A DNA stretch of 35,165 bases, from the NCBI GenBank assembly GCA_023439545.1, contig JAEXNT010000067.1:1-35165 (forward strand), in the 5' to 3' direction. Under the pieces are notes generated by a model. That model was not told the origin of the DNA. It did no database searches and saw nothing but the letters and a program-made list of their open reading frames with translations. This document shows positions 8,685-16,642 of this stretch, piece after piece. The stretch's first letter is position 1, and each line of letters starts with the position of its first letter. Both the position numbers and the translations under genes were made by a program. The DNA is from Bacillota bacterium. Lineage in GTDB: Bacteria > Bacillota > Clostridia > Acetivibrionales > DTU013.

Positions 8685-8726
8685 AAAAATCACCTTAATA
8701 TCTACAGTGTTCTTAAGGTGATTTTT
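8685..8726. terminator. Bidirectional intrinsic terminator after the first chemoreceptor gene
   Basis: AAAAATCACCTTAA (8685-8698) and TTAAGGTGATTTTT (8713-8726) form a perfect 14-bp stem with a 14-nt loop, and both strands end in a T run. It lies 37 nt beyond the stop codon of the chemoreceptor gene and upstream of the pyr promoter, so it insulates the two units. Confidence 0.88.
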
Positions 8727-8763
8727 ATAAGTAACGATTATCAGACTTTCCATTAATTTTCTT

Positions 8764-10770
8764 TTATATCTTGAACATTGAAACCGCTTTGATCAATGAA
8801 TCAGATTTATTTTTTGCCGATTCGGACAGATTAATCACTTCATCTGACAAGCGCGCAATATCAGTCGCTTCCTGTGCAATACTCGAAGCTCCCTGCGCTT
8901 CCTCATTTGCAGAGCTGGCTATTTCTGTAATCGCTTTGGTCATATTATCGATAGAAGCCAGAAGCTCTTCCGAGGTTGCGCTGAAATCCGTCACCATGTC
9001 GTTAATGGCGGATGTATCGGCACTATACTGTTCGCTGGCTTCGACCAGATAATCGTAATCCTTTGAAACCTGCTTGTCGATGAATTCAAGTATCTCCCCC
9101 GAACTGGACGTCAGATTCTGTACAGCTTCGAAAATTATTTTAGTAAAGCTTTGTATTCTATTAACAGTATTCTTTGAATCCTCCGCCAGCTTTCTGATCT
9201 CTTCTGCAACAACTGCAAAGCCCTTACCTGCCTCCCCTGCTCTCGCTGCCTCTATAGCGGCATTCAGTGCAAGAAGATTGGTCTGGTTTGTAATTTCGAG
9301 TATGGCTGCCGACAGCTCGTTTATTTGATCGACTGCCTTTGCTTGATCTATTGCCTTCTGCAGACCGTTTTTAGTCCTTCCGTATATTTCAACGGCACTT
9401 ACTTTTGAAGCGGTCGCGTTATTCTTCATTGCTTCAGCAATTTTGGATACATTACTGACTTTTATCGAGCCTTCCTGCGCTTTTAAAGCAATTGAACTTA
9501 CCGCTTCAGCTATTTCCGATGATGTGGCGTTCATTTCCTGAGTAGATGAGGCCGTTTCCTCCGTACCGGCAGATAGCTCCTCTGTAGTCGCCGTTATAGC
9601 TTCAATGCTCTTGTTGAGTTTATCCATGCCGTTGTTGATATTGTCCAGCATTCCACCAACGTCTTCCGATCCGTCAATAACATGCTTGATGATTTTTCTG
9701 ATCGATTGCTGCATGGTTTGAATTGAGTTGGCAAGTACGCCTATTTCGTCATTCGATTTAAGCATGCCTTCAGGTATTTCTTTGGAAAAATCACCGGATG
9801 AAACTATCTTCAGATGGTCCGAAGCTGCCTTTACAGGTTTTGCTATCCTCGATGACAGGAATAAAGTAGAAATTACACCAATTAATATAAAAACTATTGA
9901 AAACATTATAATTATAGATTCCAGGTTTTTTACCTTCTCCATTACCTCGGATTCCGGAGCTGTAATTGCCAGCGACCAGGTTATCCCTTTTATCGGCGTG
10001 TATGCCATATATTTGGTGACGCCATTATAGGTGTATTGCCCAACCCCCTTTTTGCCCGCTATCATTTCTTTATCCAGCTTAACCAGAGGCTCCAGGCTTG
10101 GGTCCTTTTTAAAATTTTCGAGAATGTTATCCATGTTTCTTACAAGGTCCAGATTCTTATGGGCAATTGTCGTACCTTTATCATTGATTATATACGCGCT
10201 TCCGCTTTGACCGAATTGTATTTCATTAGTATATGTGCTCAGTTCACTTCCGTCACGCGTTCCGACAAGAACTCCGGTGATCCTGTCTCCATCCTTGATA
10301 GGAACTGCAAAGCTCATTACTATGCTATTATCGACCTTACTCACGTTAGGATCTGATACCGCGGTTTCCCCGCTTATTGCTTTTTTGAAATGAGCCTGGT
10401 CGGAAATATCCAGGATTTCTCCATCGGTATACTTTACTTTTCCGCTGGGATCCGCTATGCCTATTTGTAAATAGCCGCTTCGTTCGACTTCGCTGCTTAG
10501 ATGTGCCAGCTTTTCATCAAGAGTCAGATCATTTCCCTTTAATATATCGATTCCTGCCAAGGCTTCCAAAGCGTTAAGCTGTATATCGAGCTTGCTGCGT
10601 ATGACATTTGCTGCTGCATCCGCCATTTGCGGCAATGTATCATCAATATTGGCCTTAAGCATATTTGATGTTTCCAGATACGACACAACGCCAAACCCCA
10701 GGCAAATAACCAATAGTAACATCCCGAAAAATAAAGTCAGCTTGATTTTAATGCTTCTAGTATGTAACAT
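8764..10770 (-). CDS. Methyl-accepting chemotaxis protein with a double-Cache-type sensor
   Basis: Transmembrane chemoreceptor that would signal to CheA/CheW. The 668 residues comprise TM1 (about 11-33), an extracellular sensor of about 250 residues with features of dCache domains (FAVPIKDGDRITGVLVG; GSAYIINDKGTTIAH), TM2 (about 284-307), HAMP, and a cytoplasmic coiled-coil domain. The highly conserved signalling tip is NQTNLLALNAAIEAARAGEA near residue 500. I start at the ATG at 10770, since GGAGAGG lies just upstream; the open frame extends 23 codons further but those encode low-complexity Arg/Ser sequence with no ribosome binding site. The ligand cannot be told. It stands alone as a single gene between rluD/lspA and pyrR, two blocks that are adjacent in Bacillus. 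Confidence 0.95.
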   Translation of the reverse strand: MLHTRSIKIKLTLFFGMLLLVICLGFGVVSYLETSNMLKANIDDTLPQMADAAANVIRSKLDIQLNALEALAGIDILKGNDLTLDEKLAHLSSEVERSGYLQIGIADPSGKVKYTDGEILDISDQAHFKKAISGETAVSDPNVSKVDNSIVMSFAVPIKDGDRITGVLVGTRDGSELSTYTNEIQFGQSGSAYIINDKGTTIAHKNLDLVRNMDNILENFKKDPSLEPLVKLDKEMIAGKKGVGQYTYNGVTKYMAYTPIKGITWSLAITAPESEVMEKVKNLESIIIMFSIVFILIGVISTLFLSSRIAKPVKAASDHLKIVSSGDFSKEIPEGMLKSNDEIGVLANSIQTMQQSIRKIIKHVIDGSEDVGGMLDNINNGMDKLNKSIEAITATTEELSAGTEETASSTQEMNATSSEIAEAVSSIALKAQEGSIKVSNVSKIAEAMKNNATASKVSAVEIYGRTKNGLQKAIDQAKAVDQINELSAAILEITNQTNLLALNAAIEAARAGEAGKGFAVVAEEIRKLAEDSKNTVNRIQSFTKIIFEAVQNLTSSSGEILEFIDKQVSKDYDYLVEASEQYSADTSAINDMVTDFSATSEELLASIDNMTKAITEIASSANEEAQGASSIAQEATDIARLSDEVINLSESAKNKSDSLIKAVSMFKI

Positions 10771-10971
10771 AACCTCTCCACTCCTGCTAATGCTAATGCT
10801 TCCGCTACTACTTCTGCTTCTACTTCTGCATTTTAGCAAATTATTTTTAACTTAAATTCGACATATAATTCAGATTTCCTTTTAAGAAATGGAATATTTT
10901 CAATAAGGGAGAACATAAGAGAATTGTATGATCGTTTTCAATCAAACTATAAATAGTGAACATATAGTAAT
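10771..10971 (-). other. Leader of the first chemoreceptor gene, with low-complexity hexamer-like sequence
   Basis: This is a 200-bp gap. Read on the minus strand, 10784-10832 is built from AGAAGT/AGAAGC/AGTAGC/GCATTA-type six-base units, ending just before the ribosome binding site. Further upstream the sequence is AT-rich. I see no convincing promoter or terminator. Confidence 0.5.
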
Positions 10972-11910
10972 TTATTCAAAGGGAACATTTCTCAGCTTCT
11001 CGACCAACTCATTGAATTCTGGCGGAGGGTAAGCTTCAAATTCTATATATTTTCCGGTTCCCGGGTGAACGAATCCGAGCACCCTTGCATGCAGAGCCTG
11101 GCCTTCGATGCCGTATATCTGCTTCTTTCTGCCATACACCGGATCACCGATCAGAGGATGGCCTATGTATGCCATGTGCACTCTTATCTGGTGCGTCCTG
11201 CCGGTCTCGAGCTGAAGTTCAAGCAGCGTCGCCGATTTGAAACGTTCAAGCACCCTGAAATGCGTAACCGCTCTTCGGCCGTTTTTTAGGTTTACGGCCA
11301 TCTTTTTACGTTCGGTGGGATGCCTGCCTATCGGCGCGTCAATCTTACCGGTGTCCTCGATAATAACGCCCTCGGCTACTGCAATGTACATCCTTTTTAT
11401 ATCATGTTCCTTCAGCTTATCGGATAATATCCCATGCGAGCTGTTGTTTTTTGCAACTACAAGAACACCCGAGGTATCCTTGTCAATCCTGTGAACAATA
11501 CCCGGCCTGATCACTCCGTTTATATCGGACAGCGAGCCGCTGCAATGCTCAAGAAGCGCATTGACGAGCGTTCCTTCGTAGTTTCCTGCGGCCGGATGCA
11601 CGACCATGCCCCTGGGCTTGTTTATAACGATTATATCCCCGTCCTCGTAAAGTATGTCGAGAGGTATATCCTCCGCTTTAACCTCGAGCACCTTCGGTTC
11701 AGGTATCGAAACGCTTGCATACTCTCCCTGTCTCAGCTTGTATCCCGGCTTTACCGTCTTGCCGTTGACAAGTACATTCCCGTCCGTTATAAGCTTCTCC
11801 ACATGGTTCCTCGAAAATCTGCCCAGTTTTGCCGTAAGCCATACATCCAGACGTTTTTCGGAATCTTCTCCCGTTATTTCGAAAATTTCATTGTCCATCT
11901 CTTGTTTCAT
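10972..11910 (-). CDS. RluA-family RNA pseudouridine synthase (RluD/YlyB-like)
   Basis: Isomerises specific uridines in RNA, probably 23S rRNA. The 312 residues carry an N-terminal S4 RNA-binding domain (about 18-65) and the RluA catalytic domain, with the active-site motif HRIDKDTSG (catalytic Asp143). INKPRGMVVHPA and RTHQIRVHMAYIGHPLIGDP are further family signatures. It begins one base after the lspA stop codon, the same pairing as lspA-ylyB in Bacillus. A second ATG four codons later is an alternative start. The exact target site cannot be assigned among RluA/C/D paralogues. Confidence 0.93.
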   Translation of the reverse strand: MKQEMDNEIFEITGEDSEKRLDVWLTAKLGRFSRNHVEKLITDGNVLVNGKTVKPGYKLRQGEYASVSIPEPKVLEVKAEDIPLDILYEDGDIIVINKPRGMVVHPAAGNYEGTLVNALLEHCSGSLSDINGVIRPGIVHRIDKDTSGVLVVAKNNSSHGILSDKLKEHDIKRMYIAVAEGVIIEDTGKIDAPIGRHPTERKKMAVNLKNGRRAVTHFRVLERFKSATLLELQLETGRTHQIRVHMAYIGHPLIGDPVYGRKKQIYGIEGQALHARVLGFVHPGTGKYIEFEAYPPPEFNELVEKLRNVPFE

Positions 11911-11911
11911 C

Positions 11912-12370
11912 CTATTTTCCGGCCGGCGTTTCCTTGTATATAAAAATCACATATATTGCCAGCAGTATCGTACCACAGGTAACCGCTATATCCGCGGCAT
12001 TGAATATGGGGAATTCGTACTTTCCTATATAAAACAGAAGAAAATCCGTGACCTTCCCTTCGAACAGTCTGTCAATATAGTTGCCAAAAGCACCCCCAAG
12101 TATCAGCGCTAAAGAAAATCTAAGAAGTTTGTGTTTGAACTTTATCATCATATAAACGATAACAGCTGCTATGACCGGGATAAGTATCAGAAAAAACAGT
12201 CTGCCGTTCTGAAGTATCCCCCACGCGGCTCCCGGATTCTTGTGAAGAGTAAGGTAGAAAAATTTATCCACGACAGGGATCATTTCACCCGGCTCGATAT
12301 TTTTAACTGCTACATACTTTGAGATACGGTCTATTACTATTACCAGAATGGAAATCAGTACGTAGATCAT
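11912..12370 (-). CDS. lspA: Lipoprotein signal peptidase (signal peptidase II)
   Basis: Cleaves the signal peptide from diacylglyceryl-modified prolipoproteins in the membrane. The 152 residues include four hydrophobic segments. The catalytic aspartates are Asp109 in GKVTDF and Asp127 in FNAADIAV, with the conserved LHKNPGAAWG and GNYIDR motifs. The ATG at 12370 has GGAGG 6 nt upstream; the longer reading frame to 12457 runs into the preceding lipoprotein gene and is not a plausible start. It lies 19 nt after that lipoprotein gene, which is itself a substrate candidate. Confidence 0.97.
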   Translation of the reverse strand: MIYVLISILVIVIDRISKYVAVKNIEPGEMIPVVDKFFYLTLHKNPGAAWGILQNGRLFFLILIPVIAAVIVYMMIKFKHKLLRFSLALILGGAFGNYIDRLFEGKVTDFLLFYIGKYEFPIFNAADIAVTCGTILLAIYVIFIYKETPAGK

Positions 12371-12389
12371 AAAAATCCTCCGAAACGGT

Positions 12390-14342
12390 TTAATATGTTG
12401 CTTCAGGCTTATACCACTGCGTGTAATCGTTGAAATGATTCCATGTGTCGGGATCAAGCGGGCCTCTCAGTCTTTTTCCGTAGACCATCGCATCGCGAAG
12501 AAAATACAGTCCGATATACGGCGTGTCATTATCTATCTGATTCCGCAGGGCTTTGTAGATCGTCTTTTGCTTGCTTTCATCGGTCTCGCGGAACAGGGAT
12601 GCTACATTGGCATCCACAGCCGGATTAATGTACCCCGAAACATTGAAAGCATTCCCGCCTGCACCCGATACTGCCGCCGGCAGATATGCCGCCGAATACA
12701 TGTAAGACAGATCCGGGATCTGCGGTACTCTGCAGCCGATAAACGCCATGTCGTATTTATTCCCCGTAACGCTGTTCATAAGATCGTTCCAGGCAACCTG
12801 TATGACTTCGGCGGGTATACCTGCCTTCAGAAGCTGCTCACATATTTTTTGCGCAGCCTGTAACCTTATGCTGTTGTTTGTATTGACGAGCAGGCTGACT
12901 TTAAGGTATCTTCTTACTCCGCCAATATATTTGTAATACCCGCTGTTACCCTGTTTCCAGCCTCCGGCCGCAAGCGCCTCCGACGGCGTTGCCGCTGTTA
13001 TCGCCGCCGACGTCGTGCTGTTGATTATCGCCGCCTGTGTAGTAAAATCGGTAGTCGGATAAGGTACTGCAGAAACGGCTTTGCTATCGTCCTTTCCCGA
13101 TAACCAGCTTTCCTCCATCACAGGAAGCTTTGCGGCTTCCGCTTCTCCCGGAAGCACGTCGTTTATCAATTTATCACGGTCGATCGCAAGATCTATGGCT
13201 TTCCTTGCATAAGGATCTGCAAAAACCGGATTACTCATATTGAATGCAAGGAATTCATAATTCCGGGACGTGTATTTTTTTATTACAAGATCTGTTCTTC
13301 CCTTATATTTTGCCAGATCGCTTGTAGGAATTCCCGAAATATCTATTTGTCCGAGCTGAAACGCTCCCATAGCGTCGTCCGGGCTCTTGAAAATGTTCGC
13401 CTTTATCGTCTCGATATACATTCCTTTATTCGGGGTTAACGCACTGCTATCGGGCACGGTACCCGATACGGTATTTTCACCTGTATCGATCGGAACTTCC
13501 AAACCATGGTCTCCCATGTCTACCGCCGTTGTTCCGGTCCCTGTACCGGCAGCATTATCTGTTCCAGTGCCGTCCGGATTCCCAGTCACACGGTTATCGG
13601 CTGTATTGCCGGCTGTGTCAGCTTTGGCTGCCGAAAGCTGCCACCAATCTTTATTGGCTTTCATTATGACATTTTTTTCAGGAGTATATGAAACAAAGCT
13701 ATACGGTCCTGTACCTACCGGTTTGAACTGCTTTGACGAGCTCAGCACATCCTTCTTGCTGAACTGGTGTTTCGGCAATATCGGAAATGTCATCATCTCC
13801 GGAAGGAAAGAATTAGGCTTTGCCAGAGCTATCCTTATATTGGTCGAATCAACGGCGGCACAAGTGACTATATTCTTGAGCAGAGGCTTATATACGGAAT
13901 CAATACTGTTGTTCTGAATAGTCTGAATGGTGAATTCTACGTCATCAGCGGTAAAAGCTTCACCATCCTGCCATCTGACGCCGTCCCTGATGTGGAAATC
14001 CCAAAAGAGCCCATCGGTGGATACGGTCCAGCTGTCTGACAATACGGGGATCGCCCTCTGGTTTTTATCCAGGCGGGTCAGCCCTTCATAAACGAAACCC
14101 AGAAAATCCGCGGTATATGTGTTTTTTGTGAGGATTGGGTCAAGAGCGTCCGGTTCTGTGGTGAATACATTCAAAGTTCCTCCCGTCACCGGCCCCTTGT
14201 CGAGTATATCATAGTCCTCGTATTGTCCGGTGCTTTCGCCGCCATTGTATTGCAGCAGCTGCTCCGGACCTATTCCTGTCTGGCAGGCCGACAGGAATGC
14301 GCATATTAAAAGTATCATTATTATACTTATGGATCTTTTCAT
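12390..14342 (-). CDS. Oligopeptide-type ABC transporter substrate-binding lipoprotein with an unusual insert
   Basis: Family 5 extracellular solute-binding protein (DppA/OppA type), 650 residues. A lipoprotein signal peptide ends in LSAC with the lipidated Cys at residue 20. Family signatures include FVYEGLTRLDKN (about 83-94), the DGVRWQDGEAFTADDVEFTI motif (about 120-139) and PVGTGPYSFVSY (about 208-219). Between about residue 237 and 305 there is a Gly/Thr/Asp/Asn-rich, low-complexity insert where relatives usually have a short loop. No permease or ATPase genes are nearby, so the protein may feed a distant transporter or act as a sensor. The ATG follows AGGGG by 6 nt. It lies 11 nt after pgeF and 19 nt before lspA, so it probably belongs to their operon. 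Confidence 0.9.
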   Translation of the reverse strand: MKRSISIIMILLICAFLSACQTGIGPEQLLQYNGGESTGQYEDYDILDKGPVTGGTLNVFTTEPDALDPILTKNTYTADFLGFVYEGLTRLDKNQRAIPVLSDSWTVSTDGLFWDFHIRDGVRWQDGEAFTADDVEFTIQTIQNNSIDSVYKPLLKNIVTCAAVDSTNIRIALAKPNSFLPEMMTFPILPKHQFSKKDVLSSSKQFKPVGTGPYSFVSYTPEKNVIMKANKDWWQLSAAKADTAGNTADNRVTGNPDGTGTDNAAGTGTGTTAVDMGDHGLEVPIDTGENTVSGTVPDSSALTPNKGMYIETIKANIFKSPDDAMGAFQLGQIDISGIPTSDLAKYKGRTDLVIKKYTSRNYEFLAFNMSNPVFADPYARKAIDLAIDRDKLINDVLPGEAEAAKLPVMEESWLSGKDDSKAVSAVPYPTTDFTTQAAIINSTTSAAITAATPSEALAAGGWKQGNSGYYKYIGGVRRYLKVSLLVNTNNSIRLQAAQKICEQLLKAGIPAEVIQVAWNDLMNSVTGNKYDMAFIGCRVPQIPDLSYMYSAAYLPAAVSGAGGNAFNVSGYINPAVDANVASLFRETDESKQKTIYKALRNQIDNDTPYIGLYFLRDAMVYGKRLRGPLDPDTWNHFNDYTQWYKPEATY

Positions 14343-14353
14343 ACGTTACCCCT

Positions 14354-15223
14354 TTAAGCCCTTACCTGCATGAAAGCCGCAAGGCTGCCCGTCCTGCCCT
14401 CATCGCCTCTGTAGGAAAAAAACAGCTCCCTGCTGCATTTAGTACATATGGCGCAGTCGTGTATATTTTCAGGTATCAGGCCTTCCTTCAGAAGCTCCTC
14501 CTGTATGATTCCCTTAAGGTCGATATTCCACTTTTTTTCGCCTGTTTTCCTGTAAAAAGCCTCATTCTTAAAACTATTATAAAACATGCTGAAAACATCT
14601 TCATCAACTTCGAAACAGCAGCTCCCGATAGAAGGCCCTATTGCGGCGACAAGTCTTTCGGCCCGGAAGCCCGGAACCTCCCTGAGCTTTTTTACACCGT
14701 TTGAAACGATATCTTTCAGGGCGCCTCTCCATCCCGAGTGCAGCAACGCAGCTGCCCGGACGTCAGGTTCATATAAAAAGACCGGCACACAATCGGCATG
14801 CGACGTAACAAGCGTAATTCCGGGCGTTGCGGTCGCAAGCCCGTCTACCCCGATTATATCGCTTTCCCTTGAAAAACCCTTACCCTTATCTTTTTCATCA
14901 ACAAAAACAACCTTTGTTTCATGCACCTGGTTTGTCAGTACAAGACTTCCGGGGTCAATCCCCAGCGAACCGCACAATATCCCGTAATTAGCGATAACGT
15001 TTTCTCTCGTATCCTTCCTCTTGAAGCCCAGGTTCAGCGTACTGCACTCTCCCGGACTTATGCCCCCGTCGCGTGTACTCATGCAGTGTATCAGGGAAGC
15101 TTCATATTTTTTAAGACATTCGAATTCGATATATTTCAAATCGCCATCCGTGACAAGGATCGCACCGTTTCCGATTTTTCGGGATGTTTTCAATAAAGGC
15201 CTCCGTTGCTGGATTTCGTTCAT
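14354..15223 (-). CDS. pgeF: Multicopper-oxidase-like (laccase-domain) protein, PgeF/YlmD family
   Basis: Member of the DUF152/YfiH family, annotated variously as polyphenol oxidase, purine nucleoside phosphorylase or peptidoglycan editing factor. Its 289 residues have the expected metal site: His101 in NQVHETKVV, Cys145 in TSHADCVPV and His162 in LHSGWRG. IGPSIGSCCFEV and the C-terminal FSYRGDEGRTG are further signatures. No good ribosome binding site precedes the ATG at 15223, so the start is the least certain part. It heads a cluster with the lipoprotein, lspA and the pseudouridine synthase. The physiological role in Clostridia is not settled. Confidence 0.88.
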   Translation of the reverse strand: MNEIQQRRPLLKTSRKIGNGAILVTDGDLKYIEFECLKKYEASLIHCMSTRDGGISPGECSTLNLGFKRKDTRENVIANYGILCGSLGIDPGSLVLTNQVHETKVVFVDEKDKGKGFSRESDIIGVDGLATATPGITLVTSHADCVPVFLYEPDVRAAALLHSGWRGALKDIVSNGVKKLREVPGFRAERLVAAIGPSIGSCCFEVDEDVFSMFYNSFKNEAFYRKTGEKKWNIDLKGIIQEELLKEGLIPENIHDCAICTKCSRELFFSYRGDEGRTGSLAAFMQVRA

Positions 15224-15345
15224 TATTCATATTACCATAACCGCATCCCATACTCAATATACTCATAGGCCGAAAATTACAGGCGCATCTAGCATATAAG
15301 CTTTATTTCAATGCTGCACAGCATGCCTGACTATGTTCCATAATT

Positions 15346-15377
15346 AAAAAGGCTGCCGATATAGCTTATCAGCAGCC
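15346..15377 (-). terminator. Intrinsic terminator of spoVS
   Basis: GGCTGCCGATA and TATCAGCAGCC pair as an 11-bp stem with one mismatch and a 5-nt loop. Read on the minus strand it is followed by TTTTTAATTA. It begins about 20 nt after the spoVS stop codon. Confidence 0.85.
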
Positions 15378-15397
15378 CTGATTATAAAACCTCGATG

Positions 15398-15661
15398 TCA
15401 TCTCCTTGGTTCGACAATCAATTTTATGGCAGTCCTTTCCTCCCCGTCGATAACGATATCGGTAAAGGCAGGAATACAAATCAGTTCGATGCCTGACGGC
15501 GCCACAAAACCACGTGCAATCGCGACGGCCTTTACAGCTTGATTAAGCGCCCCCGCGCCTATCGCCTGCATTTCCGCTGTTCCCCGTTCTCTGATTACTC
15601 CTGCCAGTGCACCTGCTATAGAATTTGGGTTGGATTTTGCTGAGACCTTTAAAACATCCAT
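15398..15661 (-). CDS. spoVS: Stage V sporulation protein S
   Basis: Small Alba-like protein required for late sporulation steps in Bacillus. At 87 residues it is one longer than the usual 86, and it shows the strongly conserved core VSAKSNPNSIAGALAGVIRE and the GAGALNQAVKAVAIARG segment. The ATG follows AGGGGG by 8 nt. It lies downstream of rny and ymdB, the same order as in Bacillus, and has its own terminator and a candidate sigma-H promoter. Confidence 0.97.
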   Translation of the reverse strand: MDVLKVSAKSNPNSIAGALAGVIRERGTAEMQAIGAGALNQAVKAVAIARGFVAPSGIELICIPAFTDIVIDGEERTAIKLIVEPRR

Positions 15662-15706
15662 AGTTTTTACCCCCTATTGCAAACAATATTATTTGAATAA
15701 AATGTA

Positions 15707-15733
15707 ATTCTACATAATTATTCAAAATCCTTT
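15707..15733 (-). promoter_or_regulatory. Candidate sigma-H promoter of spoVS
   Basis: On the minus strand AAAGGATTT (15725-15733) and GTAGAAT (15707-15713) are separated by 11 nt, fitting the Bacillus sigma-H consensus RnAGGAwWW-N11-12-RnnGAAT at all defined positions. The predicted transcript start is about 40 nt before the spoVS start codon. Bacillus spoVS is known to be sigma-H dependent, so the context agrees. Confidence 0.7.
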
Positions 15734-15780
15734 TTATTTAGTTAAAATTTAGTAAAAATGATAATTTGCTTATCTATTGT

Positions 15781-16554
15781 TTATAATACGGGGATTTTGT
15801 TAATTCGTCTGATGCATGTCGATCTGCCTGTCTTTTCGTCAATTTCAATATATACCGCATTGAACTGGACAGAGCCTTTGGCTACCTCGAAACGAACGGG
15901 CATTCCGTTTATGAATTTCTCGACCACGATATCCCTTTCAACTCCGATAATGCCTTCATAGGGCCCCGTCATGCCGACGTCCGATATGAAAGCGGTTCCG
16001 CACGGAAGTATGCGTTCATCCGCCGTCTGGACATGCGTATGCGTCCCAAGCACAGCGCTGACCCTCCCGTCCGCGTACCACGCCATGGCGCATTTTTCGG
16101 AAGTCGCTTCCGCATGCATGTCTACTATCACAGCCTTGACCTTGCTCTTTATATGTTCAAGTTCCCTGTCAAGCGCCTTAAACGGGCAATCGACAGGATC
16201 CATATAGACACGTCCAAGTAAATTTACTATCCCGAGCCTGCCGTCAATTATCGCCGAGCCTTTGCCCGGCAGCCCTTCCGCGTAATTTGCCGGTCGTACG
16301 ATCCTATTGTCGGAGTCGATAAAATTGGTTATTTCCCTTTTCGACCACGTATGGTTTCCCATAGTCAGGCCGTCAATACCGCCCGAGTATAATTCCTGTG
16401 CAAGCACGCAGCTTATCCCGGAGCCCCCCGCCGCATTCTCGCCGTTCGCTATGCAATAATCGAAAGGCATTTCCTTTCGGATCTCATTCAAATATTCCTT
16501 AACGGCTTTTCTACCCGGACTTCCTACGATATCTCCTATGAACAATACTTTCAA
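15781..16554 (-). CDS. ymdB: YmdB-type phosphodiesterase
   Basis: Calcineurin-like metallophosphoesterase that hydrolyses 2',3'-cyclic nucleotides and influences RNase Y and late adaptive responses in Bacillus. Its 257 residues show FIGDIVGSPGR (Asp8), NGENAAGG (Glu39), MGNHTWS (Asn67-His68), VDMHAEATSEK (His147) and GTHTHVQT (His172, His174). I chose the TTG at 16554 because GGAGG lies 8 nt upstream; the ATG at 16569 has no ribosome binding site and would itself contain that GGAGG. The start then matches the family's usual N-terminus (start codon followed by KVLFIGD). It follows rny after an intrinsic terminator. Confidence 0.95.
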   Translation of the reverse strand: MKVLFIGDIVGSPGRKAVKEYLNEIRKEMPFDYCIANGENAAGGSGISCVLAQELYSGGIDGLTMGNHTWSKREITNFIDSDNRIVRPANYAEGLPGKGSAIIDGRLGIVNLLGRVYMDPVDCPFKALDRELEHIKSKVKAVIVDMHAEATSEKCAMAWYADGRVSAVLGTHTHVQTADERILPCGTAFISDVGMTGPYEGIIGVERDIVVEKFINGMPVRFEVAKGSVQFNAVYIEIDEKTGRSTCIRRINKIPVL

Positions 16555-16593
16555 AAGCGGTTCCTCCATTGCGTAGTATGTCTTTAATATAAC

Positions 16594-16623
16594 ATAAAAA
16601 GCGTGTTTTCACACGCTTTTTAT
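16594..16623. terminator. Bidirectional terminator between rny and ymdB
   Basis: ATAAAAAGCGTG (16594-16605) and CACGCTTTTTAT (16612-16623) form a perfect 12-bp stem with a 6-nt loop, ending in T runs on both strands. It lies 19 nt past the rny stop, so ymdB would need read-through or its own promoter. Confidence 0.9.
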
Positions 16624-16642
16624 GTCCAGCCAACGGCTTTGT

